A DNA stretch of 20,367 bases from the NCBI GenBank assembly GCA_002422065.1, contig DITO01000151.1, forward strand, positions 1 through 20,367, read 5' to 3'. This document shows positions 14,226 to 20,367 of the stretch, one piece after another. The stretch's first letter is position 1. Each line of letters starts with the position of its first letter. The DNA is from Erysipelotrichaceae bacterium UBA6182 (lineage in GTDB: Bacteria > Bacillota_I > Bacilli_A > Erysipelotrichales > Erysipelotrichaceae). The notes beneath the pieces were generated by a model, which was not told the origin of the DNA, did not search any database, and was given only the letters and a program-made list of their open reading frames with translations. Position numbers and translations under genes: made by a program.

Positions 14226-15401
14226 TCAGTGATTAAGTAAGCGATGTTGATAATGATCCATGAGAAATGCACCAAGTGGAGCCGTAATGACTATAGAAAT
14301 GACTGCCATGGATAATATTAGTTCTCCTTGTGGATGATTCATTGCCAGTGGAATTCCCCCAATAGCAGCTTGTACGGTTGCTTTAGGTAGATATGCCATG
14401 ATGGTAAACAGTTTTTCTTTAAGATTAAAGTTCGTTTTAACAATACTTAACAAGACTCCTAGACTTCTAAAAAACAGTGAAAAGATAAGAAGTATAAATG
14501 CTCCAATACTCAGTGTGAACATACTTTCAAGTGATACTAATGCTCCAACTAAGACAAACAATAATACTTCCGCAGCAAGCCATAATTTTGAAAACTTAAA
14601 TGACAATCGTTGTGCGACATGCTCTTTACGTATCTGAATGGTTGCACCCATGATCATAACCGCAAGTAGTGCTGAAAATCCTACATGACTAGTATTGATA
14701 TGTTCTAGGGTTAAAAGTAAAAATGCTGATGAAAGTATGATAATGACTTTTCCAGTATCACGAATATGAAATCGAGTAAACCACCATGACAATATTAATC
14801 CAACCACTACTCCTGCCATAATACCAAGGATCAAGGATGTAGGTAGTGTAATCCATGTTAATGAACTTATACCTTGATTCGTTGAAATGGTTAGTAAAGA
14901 AGTAAAGATTACAATGACAAAAACATCATCCATCGAAGATCCGGCCATAATAAGTTGAGGAATCATTTTTGCTGTGCCTAGTCTTAACTCTTTTAGTTTT
15001 AACATTCTTGGAACAATGATTGCAGGTGATACTGCGGCAAGAACACTACCTAGAAGAGCAGCATCTAATATTGAAATATCAAAAATCAAAGGTGCAATAA
15101 TTACTACCCCCAATATCTCAAATAATGCAGGAAGAAAACTCATGAGTAATGCCGAAAAACCAACTGAGTGTAAATCTTTTAAATCAAGGTTTAATCCTGC
15201 ACGAATCAAGATAATAATTAACGCTAGTTGGCGTAGATCTGATGAAATAAGAAGGATTTTAGGATCAAGGATGTTTAATAAGTTTGGTCCCAAGATCATT
15301 CCTGTTAGTAATAGTCCAATAAGCTTTGGTAGCTTTAGAAAATCAAAGAACTTTCCTAAAGTCATTCCTAGTAAAAAAATAATTGCTAATGAAAATAACA
15401 T
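14226..15401 (-). CDS. CPA2-type cation/proton (Na+/H+) antiporter, probably fluoride-responsive
   Basis: A 391-residue membrane protein of the CPA2 (KefB/GerN-like) antiporter family with 11-13 hydrophobic helices and no C-terminal nucleotide-binding domain. It starts MLFSLAIIFLLGMTLGKFFDFLKLPKLIGLLLTGMILGP, the usual first helices. It has the ion-binding block AGSSMDDVFVIVIF (about 170-183) with the paired aspartates, and LRQLALIIILIRAGLNLDL (about 57-75). The start ATG at 15399-15401 follows AAAGGG, a weak site; an in-frame ATG 17 codons upstream lies in the U-tract region of the leader terminator and would make no sense. The leader looks like a fluoride riboswitch. CPA antiporters are one of the gene classes found behind such riboswitches, so this one may help to expel fluoride. 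Sodium or potassium cannot be excluded. Confidence 0.86.
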   Translation of the reverse strand: MLFSLAIIFLLGMTLGKFFDFLKLPKLIGLLLTGMILGPNLLNILDPKILLISSDLRQLALIIILIRAGLNLDLKDLHSVGFSALLMSFLPALFEILGVVIIAPLIFDISILDAALLGSVLAAVSPAIIVPRMLKLKELRLGTAKMIPQLIMAGSSMDDVFVIVIFTSLLTISTNQGISSLTWITLPTSLILGIMAGVVVGLILSWWFTRFHIRDTGKVIIILSSAFLLLTLEHINTSHVGFSALLAVMIMGATIQIRKEHVAQRLSFKFSKLWLAAEVLLFVLVGALVSLESMFTLSIGAFILLIFSLFFRSLGVLLSIVKTNFNLKEKLFTIMAYLPKATVQAAIGGIPLAMNHPQGELILSMAVISIVITAPLGAFLMDHYQHRLLNH

Positions 15402-15415
15402 AATTTCCCTTTCAT

Positions 15416-15457
15416 AAAAAAAGCTAATGCACTTCGAAAAATAAGAAGTCATTAGCG
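15416..15457 (-). terminator. Riboswitch-controlled terminator before the antiporter gene
   Basis: GCTAATGACTTC (15456-15445) pairs with GAAGTGCATTAGC (15435-15423) with one bulged G, followed by seven T (15422-15416). The 5' arm is the 3' part of the predicted fluoride aptamer, so ligand-stabilised aptamer and terminator exclude each other. The gene would be on when the ligand is bound. Confidence 0.85.
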
Positions 15458-15501
15458 AGTTCGCGGTTTAGGTTTCCCATGGGAGATTTCATTCCCATGA
15501 A
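15443..15501 (-). ncRNA. Fluoride (crcB) riboswitch aptamer
   Basis: Read on the minus strand, helix P1 CATGGGA/UCCCATG (15499-15493 with 15484-15478) closes an 8-nt loop ATGAAATC. An AAAC follows, then a small hairpin GCGA-AC-TCGC, then CTAATGACTTCT. This is the order in known crcB aptamers: P1 with an AUG-rich 8-nt loop, AAAC, P3, and UAAUGAC-CU. Loop AUGA positions and the 3' UAAUG and final U match the conserved fluoride-site residues, including A-U long-range pairs. The loop-3' pseudoknot has four of five pairs and one A-C mismatch, and about 10 nt are inserted between P1 and AAAC. Assignment is by memory of the consensus, not by a covariance model. Confidence 0.78.
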
Positions 15502-15502
15502 T

Positions 15503-15531
15503 AGGATATGTCATACTCTATTAATAGTCAA
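15503..15531 (-). promoter_or_regulatory. Promoter of the antiporter transcript
   Basis: TTGACT (15531-15526) and TATCCT (15508-15503) on the minus strand, 17 nt apart. Transcription would begin near 15496, at the first helix of the aptamer, as is common for fluoride riboswitches. Confidence 0.7.
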
Positions 15532-15640
15532 GAATTAATAAATCGTTTCTAAAAATCAAATGTGCGATTGAAGTAACTTAGTCTTTAATTATCTTTAGGA
15601 TATCTTAATTGTGTTCAAACACTTTTCTTTGGTTTACACA

Positions 15641-16138
15641 CTATTCATCAGAAGTTTTATTGAGATTATCAATCTTTTCCAATATTGATACTTGTTGTGT
15701 CTTAATATCTCTTAATTCTTTTACGAGATGCTCTACAAGCGTCTCAGTTTTTACATCCACTTCAAAATCATGTTCTGAGCGAAGTCTATCTTTCGTTTCT
15801 TGACGCTTTTGAGACATCATAATGATTGGAGCTTGTAAAGCTGCAATACATGAGAGAAATAAATTAAGAAGGATAAAAGGATAAGGATCATATGGTTGAA
15901 ACAACATAACCCATGAATTTACACTTATCCAAATAATTATAATTATTAGAAATGAAATAATAAACTTCCAACTACCAGCAAAATCAGCAAGCTTATCAGC
16001 TACTTTATTGCCAAAGGTTAACTGTTCTTCTTGTAATTTATTAATGTTCTTACTTCGTGAACTATGAATGAGTTTATCAATCTCATCGTGTTGAAATTGT
16101 TCTTCATCAACTTTGCTATGTGTTTTCATTAGGTTCAC
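15641..16138 (-). CDS. DUF1003 family membrane protein
   Basis: A 165-residue protein with an N-terminal soluble part (about 1-48), two membrane helices (about 55-73 FIISFLIIIIIWISVNSWV and 86-107 PFILLNLFLSCIAALQAPIIMM) and a C-terminal charged, probably coiled-coil part. DUF1003 signature blocks are visible: VADKLADFAGSWKFI (about 45-59), YDPYPFILLNLFLSCIAALQAP and MMSQKRQETKDRLRSEHDFEV (about 106-126). The family is widespread and of unknown function. The coding region overlaps the preceding gene: its GTG (16138-16136) shares bases with the TGA of the P-II gene. An ATG three codons later is an alternative; neither has a strong ribosome binding site, so translation is likely coupled. As third gene of this operon it may be an accessory of the DUF1538 protein. 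Confidence 0.84.
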   Translation of the reverse strand: MNLMKTHSKVDEEQFQHDEIDKLIHSSRSKNINKLQEEQLTFGNKVADKLADFAGSWKFIISFLIIIIIWISVNSWVMLFQPYDPYPFILLNLFLSCIAALQAPIIMMSQKRQETKDRLRSEHDFEVDVKTETLVEHLVKELRDIKTQQVSILEKIDNLNKTSDE

Positions 16139-16809
16139 TTCACATCATGGAATAGTCCATGAACTTCTGAGGCTTCTTGCACAAAGAGGATACCATTTCC
16201 AGGTTGATCTAAATCAAGTTCTTGATAAATCTTTTGAATAATCATTTCCGATTCACTCGCTTTAGCAACAATCATTACAATCTCTTTTTCTGGTTCAATC
16301 TCCATATTAAAGACTTTTGTAGTTGAGTTCACTCCAGAACCACGTGCATTAATGATAGTACCACCCCTAGCTCCAGCAGTTCTTGATGCACTAACAACTT
16401 CTTCCCCTTTTCCTTTTTCAACAATCGTAGTTATGATGTGGTACATATTTACCGGTTCCTTTTCTGAGTTTCTTTCTGAGCAATCATTAAATCTAGACCC
16501 AAGCATTCTACATGAATTAATGCGATACATAATGCCATGATTAGGTTTATGAAATTTAAAGGTCTTATTTAAGTGGTCAATGGTTTTTGTAATGGTATGT
16601 TGATCCCCTCCCATAATAATAACTTCTTTATGTTCATCATAAAGTGCTAGAAAATTAAGAATTGGTTGATTAACGGTGCCTAATCCAAAGCAAACCGTAC
16701 CACCTTTAACTCCCATTTCTCGTGCTTTATGTAAAACCTTACTACCTAATCCTTGATTAATGACGACATAGATCATGTCATATGTTGTGTCATAGTTTTG
16801 GTTTTGCAT
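16135..16809 (-). CDS. Protein of two fused P-II-like signalling domains
   Basis: A 224-residue protein with an internal duplication of the P-II (GlnB/GlnK-like) ferredoxin-like fold. Domain 1 (about 11-100) begins DMIYVVINQGLGSKVLHKAREMG and has VKGGTVCFG. Domain 2 (about 122-213) begins MYHIITTIVEKGKGEEVVSA and has GARGGTIINARGSG, with KEIVMIVAKA and a C-terminal strand NGILFVQ that matches HGIMYRI of domain 1. Classical P-II proteins are single domain trimers that bind ATP, ADP and effectors and gate a membrane transporter with the T-loop. This one overlaps by 20 nt the gene for a large DUF1538 membrane protein, and is probably its regulator. I used the ATG at 16807-16809 with GGGAG nine bases upstream rather than an in-frame TTG. 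No uridylylation tyrosine motif is evident. Effector unknown. Confidence 0.85.
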   Translation of the reverse strand: MQNQNYDTTYDMIYVVINQGLGSKVLHKAREMGVKGGTVCFGLGTVNQPILNFLALYDEHKEVIIMGGDQHTITKTIDHLNKTFKFHKPNHGIMYRINSCRMLGSRFNDCSERNSEKEPVNMYHIITTIVEKGKGEEVVSASRTAGARGGTIINARGSGVNSTTKVFNMEIEPEKEIVMIVAKASESEMIIQKIYQELDLDQPGNGILFVQEASEVHGLFHDVK

Positions 16810-18292
16810 GGTATTCAACTCCCTTTTTTTGTGTCGCTTGCTTATACAACAATCCTAGTATTTGTAATGTGATAATAGGAATCATTGCAACTAATGCAAT
16901 CATACCAAATCCATCAATAAGTAGATCTGCTCCTTCATGACCATAGGCAGCTCCTTGAATAAAGGCAAGAATGAAAGTAGCAGTCACAGGTCCGGTTGCT
17001 ACACCTCCTGCATCAAAGGCGATACCGATAAATAATTTAGGTATGAAAAACATTAATCCTAAACTAATAATATACCCTGGTAGTAAGTAATGCCATAACT
17101 GAATCTCAGATACTAGAACTCGAACTACAGAAAGAGCTACTGCACAACCAACACCAATTGATAATGGGATTAAAACTGCGATTCTTTTTATGTATCCACT
17201 CGTTACTTCTTCAATTTGATGGGTTAATACATACACTGCAGGTTCAGCCAAGATAGTCAGTGCTCCTAAAACAAACCCTACAATAATTATGATAAAAGGA
17301 TTTTTAAGCACAACTAAGTTTTGACCAAGAAACGCTCCTACATCCATAAAGCCTGCGCTGACACCAATCAAAAACAGAAGTAACCCAAACATGACATAGA
17401 CAAATCCCATACTAAGTTTTCTAACATCTCTTTTTTTAAGTTTAAATGAGTATCTTTGAAGTATTAAAAATATTACAACTAGAGGAATAATGGCCATTAT
17501 ACTTTCTAGGAAATTTGATGAAAAAGTATTAATAAATGGATCAAATACTGAAGTTGAATCATTGATTGATGATGTCAATGTTGCAGTAAATTCTTGTTTT
17601 ACAGAAAAAATATCAAGAAGCAATACCCCTATGATAGCACCGACTGATGCAATTGCTACCAAACCAAAACTATCTTTTTCTGATGCCTTACTATCCTTTT
17701 TAAGTCTGGATATCCCTAATGAAAGCGTAAGTATAAATGGTACAGCTAAGATCCCTGTTGTTGCACCAGATGAATCAAAGGCAATGGCAAATAGTTCATT
17801 AGAAGCAAATAACGAGAGAATAAACACAATGCTATAAAGACCTAATAGTATTTTATACAGTGGAATATTATAGAAGATACGAACAAAACCTAGTGAAAAC
17901 ATAAAAGCTAGTCCAATAGACACAACTAGTAGAATACTTACATTACTTATAGAACCATTACTTACAAAAGATACTTGGTTAGCTAAGACAAGTAAACCGG
18001 GTTCAGCAATGGATATAAAGAAACCTAAGATGAGTCCTGCAATGATGAGTATCCATAATGATTTACTTTTTGCTAAAGTCTTCCCTGTTAAACCCCCTAA
18101 CGGGACTATACCTATATCGACACCGAGCAAGAAAAGTGTTAATCCAACCATAACAAATAAACTACCGAACAAAAAACGAATGAATAGTACAGTAGGCATT
18201 GGAACTATAAACAAATGTAAAAAAGTCACCAAGATAAGTATCGGAACAACCGAACTACTGACTTCTTTAAATTTTTCGCCAATGATACTCAA
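16790..18292 (-). CDS. DUF1538 membrane protein, internally duplicated (putative transporter)
   Basis: A 500-residue integral membrane protein built of two homologous halves, each with about five or six helices. Half 1: GVDIGIVPLGG, AEPGLLVLANQV (about 97-107) and AFDSSGATTGILAVPFIL (about 171-188). Half 2: GVSAGFMDVGAF, AEPAVYVLTHQI (about 349-360) and AFDAGGVATGPVTATFIL (about 425-442). These AEP and AFDxxGxxTG blocks are the DUF1538 signature. The twofold repeat with acidic residues in membrane helices is typical of secondary transporters and channels, but no substrate is known. I chose TTG at 18290-18292 as the start because AGGAGA lies eight bases upstream and the product begins SIIGEKFKEV; an ATG 29 codons earlier precedes that site and overlaps the promoter region. 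It is the first gene of a three-gene operon with a P-II-type regulator. Confidence 0.85.
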   Translation of the reverse strand: MSIIGEKFKEVSSSVVPILILVTFLHLFIVPMPTVLFIRFLFGSLFVMVGLTLFLLGVDIGIVPLGGLTGKTLAKSKSLWILIIAGLILGFFISIAEPGLLVLANQVSFVSNGSISNVSILLVVSIGLAFMFSLGFVRIFYNIPLYKILLGLYSIVFILSLFASNELFAIAFDSSGATTGILAVPFILTLSLGISRLKKDSKASEKDSFGLVAIASVGAIIGVLLLDIFSVKQEFTATLTSSINDSTSVFDPFINTFSSNFLESIMAIIPLVVIFLILQRYSFKLKKRDVRKLSMGFVYVMFGLLLFLIGVSAGFMDVGAFLGQNLVVLKNPFIIIIVGFVLGALTILAEPAVYVLTHQIEEVTSGYIKRIAVLIPLSIGVGCAVALSVVRVLVSEIQLWHYLLPGYIISLGLMFFIPKLFIGIAFDAGGVATGPVTATFILAFIQGAAYGHEGADLLIDGFGMIALVAMIPIITLQILGLLYKQATQKKGVEYHAKPKL

Positions 18293-18323
18293 TGTATTGT
18301 CTCCTATAATTTTCTTTATAACT

Positions 18324-18351
18324 ATTATCTCATACCAAGGTTGTAAATCAA
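18324..18351 (-). promoter_or_regulatory. Possible promoter of the DUF1538 operon
   Basis: On the minus strand TTGATT (18351-18346) and GATAAT (18329-18324), 16 nt apart, 32 nt before the TTG start codon. Both hexamers deviate from consensus, so the call is tentative. Confidence 0.4.
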
Positions 18352-18371
18352 AAATAAGTAGGTTACTTTTG

Positions 18372-18398
18372 ATAATCACGCTTATAAAACGTGATTAT
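18372..18398. repeat. Inverted repeat in the intergenic region
   Basis: ATAATCACG (18372-18380) and CGTGATTAT (18390-18398) are exact complements around a 9-nt AT-rich loop. No T-run follows on either strand, so it is not an evident terminator. It lies about 20 nt upstream of the possible -35 of the DUF1538 operon and may be an operator. No gene lies in the divergent stretch 18293-18635 that I can support. Confidence 0.5.
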
Positions 18399-18576
18399 TC
18401 TACTAAAATAATGTTGCTTCAAATGAAAATATCTCCATATTATTATGATCATCCTTCTGATAATTTAATCCAAAATTTGCTTATCCTTGTTGTAAAGCGT
18501 ATAGTGAGGTTAGGAACTGGTCTATGTTTACGTTGTTCAAAATGATAAGACTAAAGATTTTTGACTAATAATTTTC

Positions 18577-18608
18577 ATGTTGATCAACATACAGTTTTTT
18601 AATATTCA
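18577..18608 (+). promoter_or_regulatory. 14-bp palindrome and possible promoter of the baeRF-type gene
   Basis: ATGTTGATCAACAT (18577-18590) is a perfect palindrome. TTGATC within it (18580-18585) and TATTCA (18603-18608), 17 nt apart, could serve as -35 and -10, so a regulator binding the palindrome would cover the promoter. The -10 is poor and the call is tentative. Confidence 0.4.
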
Positions 18609-18635
18609 TAAAAAAGAAAAGTGAGGAACAACCCC

Positions 18636-19784
18636 ATGACATACGAATTAGCAAAACATTTCCCGCATGAAATTATCTTTCAAACGGAGGGTCCAATGAT
18701 AACACTTTATCAGCCGACACATCGACGTTTTCCTGAAAACAAACAAGATCCAATCGTTTATAAGAACTTACTACGTGATATTGAGAGCACATTAAGTGCT
18801 AAGTATGAGAAAGAGATGATTGAAACTATCATGCTCCCTTTTCATGAACTTGAAGACGATGCTGATTTTTGGAACAATACTCTTGATGGAATTGCTGTAT
18901 TAGGCAATCAAACTCAATGTGTAATCTATAATCTTCAAGAGACATTTAAGGAGTTTGCTACAGTAGCTCATAGTTTTCACATAAAACCTTTAATTAAAGC
19001 ATTTCAGTCATTAGAGAATTATCAGTTGTTAGGACTAAGTCGTAATAGTTTTACTCTATATCAAGGAAATAGAAATAGAATTACTGAAATAACTCTATCA
19101 TCAGATACCCCTACTTCTCTTGAAGATGTTTTAGGTGAACAAAAGACTGAATCCTACTTATCTCATGGATCTTATGGTGGGGCTAGTGGTAATGCTATGT
19201 ACCATGGCCATGGTGATACCAAGCAAGAAACTGATATCGATACGGAGAAATACTTTAGATATGTTGATAAATTTGTCTATGATAACTATTCAAACCAATC
19301 TAAATTACCATTAATACTCGTAGCTCTTGGTGAATATCATTCAGATTTTAGAAACAAAAGTGTTAATCCATACTTACATGAAGAAGGAATTGCTAAATCA
19401 TATGAATCTATGGATTTAGATGAAATCAAAGATGAAGTACTATCTATCATTGAACCCATACATCAAACTAAGATTAAAGAACTTATTGATACTTATCATC
19501 AAGCAGAAGCTGGTTCATTAGGATCTTCTAAAGTAGCAAAAATTGCATCTGCTGCATTTGATGGAAGAGTTGATACAGTGTTGATTGAAGAGAATCGAAT
19601 TGTTGGTGGTAAAATCGATATGGAAACAGGAGAAATTAAGTTTGGAAGTATTGAAAGTCCAGATCTTGATGATATCCTCGATGATATTGCAGAACTTGTA
19701 TTAATGCGTAAAGGTGATGTTTTTATTCTTTCTAAAGACGACATGCCAAGTGATACAGGAGTCTGTGCGATTTTTAGATACTAA
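18636..19784 (+). CDS. Bacterial archaeo-eukaryotic release factor (baeRF)-type protein
   Basis: A 382-residue soluble protein that I recognise as a baeRF-type protein, a bacterial relative of eRF1/aRF1 proteins, probably family 3. Supporting blocks are MYHGHGDTKQETDIDTEKYFRYVDKFV (about 193-219), PLILVALGEYHSDFR (about 229-243) and the C-terminal AAFDGRVDTVLIEENRIVG...DILDDIAELVLMRKGDVFILSKDDMPSDTGVCAIFRY. The last part is the C-domain of the eRF1-like fold (SSKVAKIA through GVCAIFRY). No GGQ motif is present, so it cannot release peptides like a classical release factor; such proteins are suspected to act on ribosomes or in stress, but this is unproven. The ATG at 18636 has GAGG nine bases upstream; a GTG five codons earlier overlaps that site. 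It is monocistronic. Confidence 0.77.
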   Translation: MTYELAKHFPHEIIFQTEGPMITLYQPTHRRFPENKQDPIVYKNLLRDIESTLSAKYEKEMIETIMLPFHELEDDADFWNNTLDGIAVLGNQTQCVIYNLQETFKEFATVAHSFHIKPLIKAFQSLENYQLLGLSRNSFTLYQGNRNRITEITLSSDTPTSLEDVLGEQKTESYLSHGSYGGASGNAMYHGHGDTKQETDIDTEKYFRYVDKFVYDNYSNQSKLPLILVALGEYHSDFRNKSVNPYLHEEGIAKSYESMDLDEIKDEVLSIIEPIHQTKIKELIDTYHQAEAGSLGSSKVAKIASAAFDGRVDTVLIEENRIVGGKIDMETGEIKFGSIESPDLDDILDDIAELVLMRKGDVFILSKDDMPSDTGVCAIFRY

Positions 19785-19798
19785 GACATTAGTTATTA

Positions 19799-20367
19799 TT
19801 AACGTTTAAGTGTCTTTAAGTATTGCTTAATTTCATCATCTATTTGAAATGAGTCAATCATTTTTGATATTGCTTTATTATGTATCCAAGGATCAAGGTG
19901 TTGTTCTTCCAGAACAACTAAACACTTCTTTGGATATTTAGACATAATGGATGTAAATGCCCATGCCACTGCCATTTTTGTATAGTATCCATGATGATAA
20001 AGATTTTCAAGGATAGCAATTGATTGATCAATGTATTCATCATTAAGAAAATGACTCAGAAGTAATACTGCTGCAATACGTTGAAAAAATTCATCATTAA
20101 TCACTGCATACTTCTCAACTAGATCAAAAACTTCTTTTTGATACTTCTTAGCAAGCACAAACTTTTGGGTTAAGGAGTCAACAACACTCCATTCTCGAGC
20201 ATGTTCTGCAAACAAGTTGAAGTAGTGAAGAGCAAGTTTTATATCTTTAATGCTTCCAATTAAGTAAGTTTGAATAATCTCAAGTTCATATACTTCAAAT
20301 GTATTTGAATCAAGGAAGTCATAAAGGCTTCCTTTTATTATCTGATGCTAGCATAAAAAATGGACAA
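19799..20367 (-). pseudogene. AlkD-like DNA alkylation repair protein, probably frameshifted
   Basis: The reading frame that ends at 19799 encodes HEAT-like helices of the AlkD/AlkC type: KGSLYDFLDSNTFEVYELEI, HYFNLFAEHAREWSVVDSL (the WSVVD block matches the NWAxxD motif), FFQRIAAVLLLSHFL and YYTKMAVAWAFTSIMSKYP. AlkD glycosylases excise alkylated bases from DNA. Coding similarity runs upstream to 20347, past any good start (only a TTG at 20215), and then meets an in-frame TAG at 20350-20348. Shifting frame there gives CPFFMLAS, which lines up with the P-x-L-R-x-L-A-K segment expected before QIIKG in this family. A two-base loss near 20345 would explain it. The N-terminal part lies beyond the window. 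A sequencing error or a shorter functional start are the alternatives. Confidence 0.6.

Noticed and set aside
14974..15417. 147-codon plus-strand reading frame
   Set aside because: Antisense to the well-supported antiporter gene, and rich in the Ser/Ile/Asn patterns of an antisense shadow.
15600..15640. Terminator after the DUF1003 gene
   Set aside because: Only a 4-5 bp GTGTT/AACAC hairpin without a T-run; too weak to claim.
18372..18398. Terminator
   Set aside because: A perfect stem, but no T-run follows on either strand and no gene ends here.
18411..18545. 44-codon plus-strand reading frame ending GLCLRCSK, possibly a remnant of a zinc-ribbon protein
   Set aside because: No Shine-Dalgarno, no full CxxC pair in one frame; a broken zinc ribbon is only suggested by combining frames.
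18009..18545. 178-codon plus-strand reading frame
   Set aside because: Its larger part is antisense to the DUF1538 gene, with basic Lys/Ile/Thr-rich shadow composition.

Overview
The window looks like chromosomal DNA from a low-GC Gram-positive bacterium (Bacillota). It is AT-rich, has AGGAGG-type ribosome binding sites, sigma-A-like promoters and tightly overlapping genes, and uses the standard code with TGA as stop. A relative of the Erysipelotrichia or a similar lineage is possible, but I cannot fix the genus from sequence alone. Most genes are on the minus strand. No tRNA, rRNA, insertion sequence or CRISPR array is visible.

1-4660 is a complete arginine-to-spermidine operon read leftward: speD, speA, speE, speB, metK (cut by the window edge). 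Every junction overlaps by a few bases. Arginine is decarboxylated to agmatine, agmatinase makes putrescine, and SpeE adds an aminopropyl group from the decarboxylated SAM made by SpeD; MetK supplies the SAM. A promoter at about 4660 and a leader of about 270 nt with many hairpins, ending in an intrinsic terminator just before the speD ribosome binding site, indicate control by attenuation. I cannot place this leader in a known riboswitch class.

4706-9620 is a run of small accessory genes: DUF4256, GNAT, alpha/beta hydrolase, gamma-glutamylcyclotransferase-like, GNAT, preceded by an APH-family kinase and a chromate-type transporter. 9716-11345 holds a membrane diguanylate cyclase whose end overlaps a small conserved gene of unknown function. 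Two plus-strand genes follow (a lipoprotein and a two-helix membrane protein), then a von Willebrand A protein and a macrodomain-HTH fusion on the minus strand.

14226-15540 holds a CPA2-type cation/proton antiporter behind what I read as a fluoride (crcB) riboswitch with an overlapping terminator. 15641-18292 is a three-gene operon: a duplicated DUF1538 membrane protein, a protein with two fused P-II-like domains, and a DUF1003 membrane protein. This is the best candidate here for an undescribed system, a transporter with its own P-II-type regulator. The right end carries a baeRF-type gene (a bacterial relative of eukaryotic release factor eRF1) on the plus strand and a probably frameshifted AlkD-like DNA repair gene on the minus strand.
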